From contig JAFZIX010000304.1 of NCBI GenBank assembly GCA_017554135.1, forward strand, positions 1 through 19,782: a stretch of 19,782 bases of DNA. The letters are read 5' to 3'. Shown here one piece after another: positions 7,558-16,854 of the stretch. The notes beneath the pieces are model-generated. The model had not been told where the DNA came from. It did not search any database and saw only the letters and a list, made by a program, of their open reading frames with translations. The position numbers were made by a program, and so were the translations under genes. The stretch is from Bacteroidales bacterium (GTDB lineage: Bacteria > Bacteroidota > Bacteroidia > Bacteroidales > UBA932). Numbering within the stretch: the first letter of the stretch is position 1; the number at the start of each line of letters is the position of its first letter.

Positions 7558-7591
7558 TTTTCAACAATAGTTTTTCTTATTATTGTGAAAA
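7558..7591. promoter_or_regulatory. Imperfect inverted repeat in the divergent control region
   Basis: TTTTCAACAATA (7558-7569) and TATTGTGAAAA (7581-7591) form an 11-bp inverted repeat with one bulged A and an 11-nt spacer. It lies 28-61 bp before the GH78 start, in the AT-rich gap between the regulator and the glycan operon. It could be an operator for the regulator or a leader hairpin. The rest of 7400-7618 shows no gene and no clear second promoter; TATTATTG at 7578-7585, within this repeat, is one mismatch from the -7 consensus. Confidence 0.4.
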
Positions 7592-7618
7592 GTTATTATA
7601 AATAAAGGTATTGAGGCG

Positions 7619-10261
7619 TTGAGAAGCATTAACCACATAATTGCGCTGTTTACTTGTGTTGCAGGCCTTTCTGCCTGTGCCAACTCATCTCCGATCTCCG
7701 TTGGAGATGTGCGCTGTGAGTTTTTGCACGAGCCTCTCGCAATAGATAGCACAACTCCGCATTTCAACTGGAAAATGGTGGCTAAAGGGCGCGTCGGCGA
7801 GACGGGTTCTTCCGCCTATCAGATTATCGTGGCCTCCAAACCGGAGCTGCTGGACGAGGGCCATGCGGATTTGTGGAACAGCGGCATTGTCGCAGCGTCC
7901 AATACTGTGATAGCCAAATACGAGGGCAGCGCATTGAAGCCCAACGATTTCTGCTATTGGAAAGTAAGGGTTTGGGACAGTCACAACAGGGCTTCCAAAT
8001 GGAGCAGGACAGCCAGCTTCGGCATAGGCCTTTTGTCTGAATCCGACTGGGCGGAGGGCGCGCAGTTTATCGGAGTCAACCAGGACTTGAAGAAGAAAGA
8101 CCTCGCCCCTATCCTCAGGTACGGTTTTACCTCATTATCACAAAAGGCAAGATATATCCTTCATGTGAATTCCCTTGGATACCACGAGGTTTACGTAAAT
8201 GGACACCGGGTATCAGAATATGTTTTGACCCCCGCGGTCAGCGAGTTCGACACCCGGTCCTTGATAAACACCTACGACATTTCGGACTATATAAAAAACA
8301 GGGGGGGGTACAATGAGATTGTACTTCACACTGGAAGGGGCTGGTATTCTACCATAGATGCCGGTGTCGTAGCCGGCGGGCCCTATGTCCGGGCTCAACT
8401 CGACGCCCATACAAGCCAGGGTATTTCCACCATTGCTGTAACCAACTCTGATTGGCAATGGGCCGACAGCGGCAGGTACACATTCGGTTCATGGGGCTAC
8501 AAGCGGCTTGGAGGGGAAGAAATAGACTCCCGCGTTTATGTTTCCGACTTCTCCCCCAAGGCAATCTCCAAGCTGGAATGGAAGCCGGTGGTAGTTGCCG
8601 ATATCCCGGTGCACCAGGCAAGTCCCCAGATGTGTGAACGCAACAGGATTGTAGCAAAGGCGAATCCCGTAAGCGTAGTACAGGTGTCCGACAGTGTTTT
8701 CGTATATGATTTCGGCGGCAACTCCGTCGGCTTCACAACCATCGAGATGCCCGCCGTCGCAGAGGGGCAGAAGGTTGCGATACACTACGATGACGTATAC
8801 CTGAAGGATGCCGCCGAATTCCACGATGGCCTGTATCAGGACTTTTTCATCGGCAACGGGAAGAAAGGCTCGTCGTTCTCCAGCAAGTTCAACTACAAAG
8901 GGTACAGATACATCAAGGTCGCAGGCCTCCCCGCCGCACTCCCTTTGAAAAAGATTACACGCAGTTCCGTAAGAACCGATTACGTCTCGGATTCCTCGTT
9001 CGAGTGTTCGGACGACGATATGAACGATATCTATCGGATGATCCACCGCACCGTGCACGAACTGACTCTCGGAGGCTATATGGTAGACTGCCCGCACATC
9101 GAGCGGCTGGGTTACGGCGGAGACGGGAACGCCTCCACCCCCACGCTGCAGACCATTGCGGACGTAGCGCCTCTCTATCTAAACTGGCTCCAGGCCTATG
9201 CAGACAGCCAGGACGAGAACGGGGATATGCCACACACCGGCCCCAACCCGTACCGTGCCGGCGGAGGTCCGTTCTGGTGCACGTTCATTATTCCCGCTTC
9301 CTGGTATGCATACGTAAATTACGGGGACAGAAGGATGATCGAGCGTTTCTATCCCAACATGTGCAAATGGATAGATTTCGCTGAAAGCAATTACAAGGAT
9401 GGCCTTCTGAAGGAATGGGGGCCCAGTGTGCACCGCCATTGGTATCTGGGAGACTGGGCGACGCCTACGGGAATCAACCAGCGGGATCCGTTGTCTGTCG
9501 ACCTGGTGGCTAATTGCGTTATGTCCCAGGCCTATGCCTTCATGGCGAAAATAGCCGGCGTGCTCGGAAAGGACGATGATGCCTCCGGGTTCTCCCGCAA
9601 ACACAAAGAGCATAATCTCCTCATACACAAGACTTTCTATAACGAAGAAACCGGCCTCTATTCCACCGGGACGCAGATCGACATGGCTTATCCGATGCTG
9701 GTCGGGGCGACTCCTTCTTCGCTTCAGGAGAACGTCAAGGAAAGACTGTTCGAGGAAACTGCAGGCAGGTTCAGCGGCCATCTATCCGCCGGCCTGGTTG
9801 GCGTTCCGGTGCTCACCCAATGGGCAACTGCTGCCGGAGAAGCCCAGTTCATGTATGAAATGCTGAAAAAGCGCGATTATCCAGGATATCTGTATATGAT
9901 CGACAATGGGGCCAACACTACCTGGGAACACTGGAACGGGCGGCGCAGCCACATCCACAACTGCTACAACGGGATTGGCACCTGGTTCTATCAGGCGCTG
10001 GCGGGAATCCGCCCGGATGAGAGTTGCCCCGGATATGCTCACGTGATAATCAAGCCACAAGCGGTTGACGGTATCGACTGGGTGAAGGCTTTCAAGAATA
10101 CTCCCTATGGCAAACTGGAGGTCTTCTGGACTATGACAAACGGAACGTTTGATATCCAGGTGGATATTCCTGTCGGGAGTTCTGCCACAGTGTATTTGCC
10201 GGACGGTTCCGAGGGCATCGCCCTTGAATCCGGCAGCCACCATATTTCAACGACAATCTAA
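7619..10261 (+). CDS. GH78 family alpha-L-rhamnosidase, lipoprotein
   Basis: This 880-residue protein matches GH78 enzymes, which remove terminal alpha-L-rhamnose by inversion. It has an N-terminal beta-sandwich (about 30-130, DSTTPHFNWKM and CYWKVRVWDS), further beta modules, and an (alpha/alpha)6 barrel from about residue 470. The active-site motif VDCPHIERLGYGGD gives D490, E495 and D502; TTWEHWNG gives E770 as the likely general base. The only plausible start is TTG at 7619: no in-frame ATG lies between it and the stop at 7586, and it yields a lipoprotein signal with LSAC. Weak AGG and GAGG purine runs precede it. An unbroken run of eight G (8301-8308) lies in the coding sequence. It is the first gene of the operon, 16 bp before susC. 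Confidence 0.9.
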   Translation: MRSINHIIALFTCVAGLSACANSSPISVGDVRCEFLHEPLAIDSTTPHFNWKMVAKGRVGETGSSAYQIIVASKPELLDEGHADLWNSGIVAASNTVIAKYEGSALKPNDFCYWKVRVWDSHNRASKWSRTASFGIGLLSESDWAEGAQFIGVNQDLKKKDLAPILRYGFTSLSQKARYILHVNSLGYHEVYVNGHRVSEYVLTPAVSEFDTRSLINTYDISDYIKNRGGYNEIVLHTGRGWYSTIDAGVVAGGPYVRAQLDAHTSQGISTIAVTNSDWQWADSGRYTFGSWGYKRLGGEEIDSRVYVSDFSPKAISKLEWKPVVVADIPVHQASPQMCERNRIVAKANPVSVVQVSDSVFVYDFGGNSVGFTTIEMPAVAEGQKVAIHYDDVYLKDAAEFHDGLYQDFFIGNGKKGSSFSSKFNYKGYRYIKVAGLPAALPLKKITRSSVRTDYVSDSSFECSDDDMNDIYRMIHRTVHELTLGGYMVDCPHIERLGYGGDGNASTPTLQTIADVAPLYLNWLQAYADSQDENGDMPHTGPNPYRAGGGPFWCTFIIPASWYAYVNYGDRRMIERFYPNMCKWIDFAESNYKDGLLKEWGPSVHRHWYLGDWATPTGINQRDPLSVDLVANCVMSQAYAFMAKIAGVLGKDDDASGFSRKHKEHNLLIHKTFYNEETGLYSTGTQIDMAYPMLVGATPSSLQENVKERLFEETAGRFSGHLSAGLVGVPVLTQWATAAGEAQFMYEMLKKRDYPGYLYMIDNGANTTWEHWNGRRSHIHNCYNGIGTWFYQALAGIRPDESCPGYAHVIIKPQAVDGIDWVKAFKNTPYGKLEVFWTMTNGTFDIQVDIPVGSSATVYLPDGSEGIALESGSHHISTTI

Positions 10262-10277
10262 CTCAATTATAATCTCT

Positions 10278-13200
10278 ATGACAAAATTTGTTTCAAGAAT
10301 GTTAGTCGCTTTGCTGGCGCTCTCCATCTCCGGATTAGCTTTCGGACAGAATGGGAAGCCGGTTACTGTGACCGTCAGTGACGACGTGGGTCCCGTAGCG
10401 GGCGCCGCCGTCACGATCAAAGGAACAACAGTCGGCGTGGTAACCGATCTTGACGGAAAAGCCGTACTGAACAATGTTCCGGCCAAAGCCGTCCTGGAGG
10501 TTTCCTGCCTTGGCTATCTGCCTCAGGAAGTCGAAGCGGCCAAATCCGCCGTCAGCGTATTCCTTCAGGTTGACTCCCAGGTCCTTGACGACGTTATCGT
10601 CATCGGTTACGGTACTGCAAAGCGTAAAGACTACACGGGATCCGTATCTTCCGTGAAGCTGCAGGATTCACCTATCGCATTGGCAAACAATCTCAACCCG
10701 CTCGAAGCCATAAAGGGTAACGTTCCCGGACTTGATGTGGGTGCTACGAACAGCGCGGGCGGAAGCCCCGGGATGCAGATCCGTGGACAGAGATCCATCT
10801 CCGGGGACAGCGATCCCCTCATCGTGGTTGACGGTGCGATTTTTATGGGCAGTATGAATGACATCAACCCTAACGATGTCGCCTCGTTCGACGTCCTCAA
10901 GGATGCGACCTCGGCCGCAGCTTTCGGTTCCCGTTCCGCCAACGGCGTTATCGTGATTACCACAAAGAAGGGCCGCAGCCAGAAACCGGTATTCACCTTC
11001 AACACCACCGGAAGCGTGCAGTATTGGAACAACAGGCCGGAGGTCATGGGCCCCGACCAGTGGATCAAGACTGTCATGGCGCGTAACAATGCGGCCGACC
11101 TGTCCTGGATGACCCCTCAGGAAAAAGCAAACATGGCTGCAGGCAAGGAAACCAACTGGTTCGACCTCGTCAGCCGCACCGGTTATGTTCAGGACCACCA
11201 GCTTTCCGTTTCCGGAGCCGGCAGCAAGATCAACTACTATCTGTCCGGAACCTACTCCCAGAACCAGGGTATCGTCGTCGGCGATGACTACAGCCGTATC
11301 TCGGTCCTGTCCAAGACCAGCGCCGATATAACGAACTGGATGCAGGTAGGCGTCGATGCTTCGTTCACGCATCAGGACTATTCCGGCGCAGGCGCAAGCC
11401 TCTCCCGGGCATATTCGGAATCCCCCTATGGCGTTTGCTTCCGCGATGAGGAACAGACCCTCCTTGAAAGGTATCCCGATGAGCAGGGAAGCGAAAACCC
11501 GCTCTGGGGTGTAATCGGCGGAACGCGTGACAATACCGATGTCAGGAACAACTTCCGCATTAACACCTACGGACTCATCAAGTGCCCCTGGATCGACGGT
11601 CTGAGCTATCGCATCAGCTATGCAGGATACCTCAAGCTGCAGAGGACCAGTGATTTCTACTATGAGTCATACTTTGTTCCCACCGGTCCTACCACCAATG
11701 AAGCCAGGTATTCTTCCAGCAAACTCGAGAGTCTGCTTTCCCAGGCTGAAGGTACAATCACCAACTATACCACCTACAGCTGGGTGTTCGATAATATCCT
11801 GAACTACAACAAGACTTTCGGCGTCCACTCTGTGGACCTTACCGCAGTAGCCACCCGTGACCGCCAGGTCTACGACTGGCTGCGCTCGTTCGGTTCCGAC
11901 TTCGCGGCCAACGGCAACACTTCCCTGGGTATTTACGGATTGCAGAAGGCAACAACCCAGAAGATCACCATGGGTGGCAGCGAACGCGCCAATATCGGTT
12001 ATCTTACCAGAGGTATGTACTCCTATGATGACCGCTACTTCCTCACCGCTTCGTATCGCCGTGACGGTGCCTCCGTGTTCGGCGAGAACAAGAAATGGGG
12101 CAATTACGTCGCCTTCGGCCTTGCATGGAAACTTACCAACGAGGCCTTCTTCCCCGCATCCATCAAAGACAATGTGCTTAATAACTTGAAACTCAAGGCT
12201 TCATGGGGAAGAAACGGCAATCAAAGTGTCAGTCCTTTTGCCACCTTCTCCACCATGATAAACGGTGTGGACGGCGGCACACGTTATGAATTCGGCGACT
12301 CGACCATCCTCTATGGAATTGCTGCAGATGACCTTGGAAACGCCGACCTCGGCTGGGAATCCACGACTGCAACCAACATCGGATTCGAATCAGCGTGGTT
12401 GAAGAACAGAATCTTCCTTGATATGGATGTATACGTCTCCCATACCACAGATCAGATCTTTACCAGAAAGATTCCGGTAATGATCGGCTTTGCCGGCATG
12501 AAGACGACCATGGGACAGGTTGACAACTTCGGTATCGAAGCAACTCTCAAGACCGTCAATATCCGGAAGAAAGATTTCACATGGGACACCAGCGTCATGT
12601 TCTGGATCAACAGGAACACGCTCGTTCACCTTTATGGAGAAGACACCGACGGAGATGGCAAGGAAGATGACGACGTCAGCAGCGGCCTCTTCATTGGCAA
12701 GCATCTCGGAGCCATCTACGGATATCGCCAGGACGGTATCGTGCAGATGAACGATACCGAATACAGGAACGCCAACGGCGTGGCTCCCGGCACCCCCAAG
12801 TATGTGGACATCAGCGGCAACGGAACGATCGGTCCCGAAGACCGCGAGATTCTCGGATACACTTCTCCCAACTTCCGCCTGAACATCAGCAACACCTTCA
12901 CTTACAAGAATTTTGAACTATACTGCCTGCTCACCGGGACCTTCGGAGGCAATGGCTATTACCTCAAGTCCAACACCGCAGCATATATGGTATACAGTTC
13001 GATGTTCGCAAACAACGGTATATACATTCCATGGTGGACTCCCCAGAATCAGAGCAACGTTTATCCTGCCGCAACATTCGGAGGAGACGACCGCTTCCTG
13101 GGCTTGCAGAGCCGCGCTTTCGTGCGCCTGCAGGATGTCACCCTGTCGTACAATCTCCGCAACGAGAAGATCAAGTCGTTCGGCATCAACGCCCTCAAAG

Positions 13201-13334
13201 TCTTCCTCTCCGCGAAGAACATCATGACTCTCACCAAGTGGGAGGGTGCAGATCCCGAAACCGGAGCCGGTGTTTCATCGGGCACCTATCCTATTCTCAC
13301 TTCCGTTTCCCTGGGTGCAAACATTAACTTCTAA
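10278..13334 (+). CDS. susC-like: SusC/RagA-type TonB-dependent outer-membrane glycan transporter
   Basis: I start this 1018-residue protein at 10278, which gives a clean signal peptide (MTKFVSRMLVALLALSISGLAFG); the frame is open further upstream into the GH78 gene, but that extension has no signal. A carboxypeptidase-regulatory-like domain follows at about residues 26-110 (VAGAAVTIKGTTVGVVTDLDG). The TonB-box region (DDVIVIGYGTAKRKD) and the plug (about 120-230, with QIRGQRSISGDSDPLIVVDG and LKDATSAAAFGSRSANGVI) come next. The rest is a 22-strand-type barrel ending in an aromatic/hydrophobic strand (SLGANINF). With SusD it forms the lid-and-barrel complex that imports oligosaccharides. Spacing is 16 bp from GH78, and its stop lies close to or shares a base with the possible starts of susD. 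Confidence 0.96.
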   Translation: MTKFVSRMLVALLALSISGLAFGQNGKPVTVTVSDDVGPVAGAAVTIKGTTVGVVTDLDGKAVLNNVPAKAVLEVSCLGYLPQEVEAAKSAVSVFLQVDSQVLDDVIVIGYGTAKRKDYTGSVSSVKLQDSPIALANNLNPLEAIKGNVPGLDVGATNSAGGSPGMQIRGQRSISGDSDPLIVVDGAIFMGSMNDINPNDVASFDVLKDATSAAAFGSRSANGVIVITTKKGRSQKPVFTFNTTGSVQYWNNRPEVMGPDQWIKTVMARNNAADLSWMTPQEKANMAAGKETNWFDLVSRTGYVQDHQLSVSGAGSKINYYLSGTYSQNQGIVVGDDYSRISVLSKTSADITNWMQVGVDASFTHQDYSGAGASLSRAYSESPYGVCFRDEEQTLLERYPDEQGSENPLWGVIGGTRDNTDVRNNFRINTYGLIKCPWIDGLSYRISYAGYLKLQRTSDFYYESYFVPTGPTTNEARYSSSKLESLLSQAEGTITNYTTYSWVFDNILNYNKTFGVHSVDLTAVATRDRQVYDWLRSFGSDFAANGNTSLGIYGLQKATTQKITMGGSERANIGYLTRGMYSYDDRYFLTASYRRDGASVFGENKKWGNYVAFGLAWKLTNEAFFPASIKDNVLNNLKLKASWGRNGNQSVSPFATFSTMINGVDGGTRYEFGDSTILYGIAADDLGNADLGWESTTATNIGFESAWLKNRIFLDMDVYVSHTTDQIFTRKIPVMIGFAGMKTTMGQVDNFGIEATLKTVNIRKKDFTWDTSVMFWINRNTLVHLYGEDTDGDGKEDDDVSSGLFIGKHLGAIYGYRQDGIVQMNDTEYRNANGVAPGTPKYVDISGNGTIGPEDREILGYTSPNFRLNISNTFTYKNFELYCLLTGTFGGNGYYLKSNTAAYMVYSSMFANNGIYIPWWTPQNQSNVYPAATFGGDDRFLGLQSRAFVRLQDVTLSYNLRNEKIKSFGINALKVFLSAKNIMTLTKWEGADPETGAGVSSGTYPILTSVSLGANINF

Positions 13335-13348
13335 TGACCGCAGTTGAT

Positions 13349-15121
13349 ATGAAAAAGTACATTATATTGATCTTCGCATTCGTTTCCCTGATGAGCTTTT
13401 CAGGATGTAACGACGACGAGTTCCTCAAGGAGCATCCCAAGTATTTCTATACTCCGGACAATATCTTTTCCACAGCTTCCCAGGTCGATCAGGTGCTAGT
13501 CTCGTGCTATTCCCACATCCGTCAGATGTATTGCATCGAGATCAAGTACTACACATTGAACTGGAGCGGCAGCAACGGTACCGATATGTTCGACATTCCC
13601 GTGTTCCGCCGCGGTGACACTTTCAACGACTATAGCACGATCAACCCGGACATCTCCACGTTCGACACCAGCTTCAAGCAATGGTTCTATCTTGTGTCGA
13701 AGGCCAATCTCGCATTGCGCTCTGCGCAACTGGACGGCATTTACTGGGGTTCGGATAAAGAGAGGGCCTATGCTATCGCCCAGGCCAAATTCTTCCGCGC
13801 ATGGGCATATCTCAACCTTGGTGAACTCTTCGGAGGCGTTCCTATCGTTGACGCCGTGGTTGATACTCCCCGCTACGATTTCGTACGCGCAACTCGCGTT
13901 GAGACTTACCAGTACGCCATCGACAATCTGGAATCCTGCCTGAACGACTTCCCTGCAACACCTCCGAGCCCTGGACGTATCGCAAAGGGGGCCGCCCAGC
14001 ATGCTCTGATGGAGCTCTACATCGACAAGGGAGTCGCCCTTGAAGAAGAGGGCAAGGCAACTGAGGCAAAGGCCGCCTATGTGAAAGCGATTGAATATGG
14101 CGATGCCCTTATAGACGGCGGAGTCCACTCGCTCATGACCGAGCGCTTCGGAAAACGCAAGAACGAAGGCCCTACTTACTATTATGCCAACAACGATGCC
14201 GGACAGACCTCGGCACACACATACGCATCGGCCGGAGTCACTATCGAGGGCAATGTTTTCTGGGATATGTTCCAGGAAGGCAACACCTCATATCAGACTG
14301 GAAACAAGGAATCCATTTGGACTATCTCGGCAAACTATGACGCATGGAAGACCGAAGACGGCTCCGCAGGATTCAACTTCTCCCGCACCTATGGCCCTGT
14401 TTTCAGGGACGCCTGCTCCGGCTACTGCGATGGCAGCATGGAAGATGTGGGCGGCCATGGGGTCTGCTTCATCATGCCTACCATGTACACCCGCGACCTC
14501 ATTTATCAGGGCAAGTGGGCCGACGATATGAGAAACTCCGAGGCTTGCATGCGCAGGTCCTTCATCGGGAATGTGCCCGGGAACGAGTGGTATGGCAAGG
14601 TTATCCCTTGGAGCGTGCTTTATCGCGAAGGTGGAAGCGTGGATGAGGGTAGAGGAAGGATTTTCCCCATTTCTTGCAAGATTTCCTCCGACCGCTATCC
14701 GGCAGTCGCACAAGGATCCAACAGGACCATGCTGTTCCGCGACCAGTATGCCATCAGGCTTGGCGAAAGCATCCTTCTTCGCGCGGAAGCAAAAATGCGC
14801 AATGGGGACAATGGCGGTGCCGCATCGGATATCAACCTGCTCCGCAACCGCGCAAAATGCAGCTATAAGGTTACTGCAGCGGATGTCAACCTGGACTTGA
14901 TTCTCGACGAGCGGGCAAGAGAACTTGTGTATGAAGAGCATCGCTGGAACACCCTTCTCAGGATGGGCGGCACTGTTGCCGTCGACAGGATCAAGCAGTA
15001 TGCATACTGGGACAACCCCAGGAATACCCTGAAAAAGAACTTCAACCTTTGGCCTATTCCCCAGAATGTGATTGACTCCAATAAGGATGCGGTCATCGAA
15101 CAAAATCCCGGATGGAATTAA
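13349..15121 (+). CDS. susD-like: SusD/RagB-type glycan-binding surface lipoprotein
   Basis: This 590-residue protein starts with MKKYIILIFAFVSLMSFSGC, a typical lipoprotein signal with C20. The frame also has an ATG at 13334 overlapping the susC stop (TAATG), which would add five residues before the signal; I prefer 13349. The N-terminal half is SusD-like with TPR helices (AQAKFFRAWAYLNLGELFGGVPIVD). The C-terminal RagB/SusD signature is clear (YAIRLGESILLRAEAKMRNG and LILDERARELVYEEHRWNTL). It caps the SusC barrel outside the cell and binds the glycan. It is tightly coupled to susC and followed by a 39-bp AT-rich gap. Confidence 0.96.
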   Translation: MKKYIILIFAFVSLMSFSGCNDDEFLKEHPKYFYTPDNIFSTASQVDQVLVSCYSHIRQMYCIEIKYYTLNWSGSNGTDMFDIPVFRRGDTFNDYSTINPDISTFDTSFKQWFYLVSKANLALRSAQLDGIYWGSDKERAYAIAQAKFFRAWAYLNLGELFGGVPIVDAVVDTPRYDFVRATRVETYQYAIDNLESCLNDFPATPPSPGRIAKGAAQHALMELYIDKGVALEEEGKATEAKAAYVKAIEYGDALIDGGVHSLMTERFGKRKNEGPTYYYANNDAGQTSAHTYASAGVTIEGNVFWDMFQEGNTSYQTGNKESIWTISANYDAWKTEDGSAGFNFSRTYGPVFRDACSGYCDGSMEDVGGHGVCFIMPTMYTRDLIYQGKWADDMRNSEACMRRSFIGNVPGNEWYGKVIPWSVLYREGGSVDEGRGRIFPISCKISSDRYPAVAQGSNRTMLFRDQYAIRLGESILLRAEAKMRNGDNGGAASDINLLRNRAKCSYKVTAADVNLDLILDERARELVYEEHRWNTLLRMGGTVAVDRIKQYAYWDNPRNTLKKNFNLWPIPQNVIDSNKDAVIEQNPGWN

Positions 15122-15160
15122 CTATACATATTTTTATCAACCCTATTAATTATTAACAAA

Positions 15161-16771
15161 ATGAAAAAGTATCTATTGACTATTTTGGCACTTGCCGGAG
15201 TTCTGGCAGCAGTGTCATGCAAGAAAGATGGTCCTGAGACTCCCAAGACACCCAGCGTGGTTATGAGTCTTGAAGCCTCTGTTGGCGCTGAAGCTCTTCA
15301 GCAGACCACAACTTACGATCTTCAGAGCGGACAGCAGAGGACTGTTTCTGTGAAGGCTACTGTAGGAGAAATCGGCAACTATACCCTTACTGTTGCTTTT
15401 GGTGCCGATGAGAAACTCGTCGCCGCCTACAACACCGCAAACAACAAGTCCTATGTGGTGCTTCCCGCAACTGCCTACGCATTCGATCCGCAGACAGTCA
15501 CCCTTGACGCGTACAACAAAACCACTCCCGCCAGCACTCTTACCCTGACGGCTCCCGAGGTCGAGGTTGAGACTTCCTATCTCCTCCCTCTCGTAATCAC
15601 AAATGTCACCGGTGCAGATTTCACCGTCGATCCCCAGGCAGACAAGTTCTACTTCGTGCTGAATGTAAAGCCTGAAGACAAGACCGGCGCCGGCACCAAG
15701 GAGAACCCCTACAGGCTTCGCACTACCGAGGACCTGCTTGGCATGGAAGAAAAGATGGTTACAGGCAATGTAATCTACTTCAAACTCGAGAACGATATCG
15801 ACATGACTTCCGTTGAAAACTGGGTTCCTATCAACACTAACAACACGAACGACCTTCAGGTTTCTTTCGACGGCAACGGCAAGACCATCAAGAACCTCAA
15901 ATGCACAGGCGTTGCAAATCCCGGCTTCTTCGGCGTACTTAATGGTACTATAGAGAATGTTACATTCGACGGAGCATTTATTGAGCCTACCGGAAAGGGT
16001 TCGGGTGTCGTTGCAGCTTACTGCGGTAAGGATCCTTGCAAGGGAACTATCAGAAATGTGGTTATAAAGAATTCCACCAATAACAGCAAGCAGCAGATGT
16101 CTGCTATCGTGGCTGGTCTTGGCAACGGTGCTTTGATTGAGAAAGTGTACATTGAGAATTGCTCTGTCAAAAACGAGAGCGGAAAGCCTCGTTTTACCGC
16201 ATTCATTCTGGCTATTGATGATAAAGCAACATCTCCTTCGGTTATTCGCAACTGCTATGTTAAGGGTGGCGAAATCGATGGCAACCAGCAAGTGGCAGGT
16301 ATCTGTGGACGTTCGATCAACGGTGTTACTATCGAGAACTGTGGCCTTTCCTCGAAGATTATCGGCAATGATGCTTGTGTTGGAGGTATCCTTGGACAGG
16401 CATCTTCATCAGTTCTTGATAAGGTTACAGGTTGTGTGGTATGGTGTACTGATATTAAAGCAACCTCCACGGCACAGGATGGTAAGTATGCTTCTGGAAT
16501 AGTTATCGGTTCTATTAACACAAACGGTCCTAAGCATTTCGCCAACTGCCTTTACAGCCCGGCTGTTGATTTCGTTGATGGCCGTTACCCTGACAATACT
16601 AAAAAAGACACGGACGACATCATTTCAGATGCCTTTACTGGAAATGTAAGGACCTACTGGCATGGTAAGGCCGCTGCTACAGGCACATCCGCCGCAGCTG
16701 CTGCCAAGTCCCTCGGATGGGATGAAACCATTTGGGATCTTAGCGGCACTGAGCCGGTTCTCAAAAAATAA
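15161..16771 (+). CDS. Surface glycan-binding-type lipoprotein (SusE/F position), DUF1735-like plus beta-helix repeats
   Basis: This 536-residue lipoprotein (AVSC, C20) lies where PULs usually encode the surface glycan-binding protein. Residues about 30-165 resemble the Ig-like DUF1735/BT_3987-type N-terminal domain (VAAYNTANNKSYVVLPATAY). From about 180 (GTKENPYRLRTTEDL, FKLENDIDM, FDGNGKTIKNL) the protein becomes a GLUG-like or beta-helix repeat domain with many NVTF, VIKN and YIENC turns, up to about residue 450. No catalytic residues are recognised. It probably helps hold the polysaccharide at the surface. Codons in the 3' half look richer in T-ending forms than in susC, by eye, which may reflect an exchanged binding module. 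An intrinsic terminator follows 18 bp after the stop. Confidence 0.8.
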   Translation: MKKYLLTILALAGVLAAVSCKKDGPETPKTPSVVMSLEASVGAEALQQTTTYDLQSGQQRTVSVKATVGEIGNYTLTVAFGADEKLVAAYNTANNKSYVVLPATAYAFDPQTVTLDAYNKTTPASTLTLTAPEVEVETSYLLPLVITNVTGADFTVDPQADKFYFVLNVKPEDKTGAGTKENPYRLRTTEDLLGMEEKMVTGNVIYFKLENDIDMTSVENWVPINTNNTNDLQVSFDGNGKTIKNLKCTGVANPGFFGVLNGTIENVTFDGAFIEPTGKGSGVVAAYCGKDPCKGTIRNVVIKNSTNNSKQQMSAIVAGLGNGALIEKVYIENCSVKNESGKPRFTAFILAIDDKATSPSVIRNCYVKGGEIDGNQQVAGICGRSINGVTIENCGLSSKIIGNDACVGGILGQASSSVLDKVTGCVVWCTDIKATSTAQDGKYASGIVIGSINTNGPKHFANCLYSPAVDFVDGRYPDNTKKDTDDIISDAFTGNVRTYWHGKAAATGTSAAAAAKSLGWDETIWDLSGTEPVLKK

Positions 16772-16789
16772 GGTATAAACCTCTTTCTG

Positions 16790-16833
16790 CTATCTTTCTG
16801 CCTGCATCGGGCAGGCAGAAAGATAGTTTTTTT
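16790..16833 (+). terminator. Strong intrinsic terminator between the binding protein and GH97
   Basis: CTATCTTTCTGCCTGC (16790-16805) pairs perfectly over 16 bp with GCAGGCAGAAAGATAG (16811-16826), with a 5-nt loop, and is followed by seven T (16827-16833). It lies 18 bp after the binding-protein stop and 21 bp before the GH97 start. It should end or reduce transcription before GH97, so GH97 is read at a lower level or from another promoter. I see no convincing promoter in the 21 bp that remain. Confidence 0.88.
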
Positions 16834-16854
16834 AAAACAATGTGTGATTGATAT

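Noticed and set aside
10149..10277. Upstream extension of SusC into the GH78 gene
   Set aside because: The extension overlaps GH78 and hides the signal peptide that begins at 10278.
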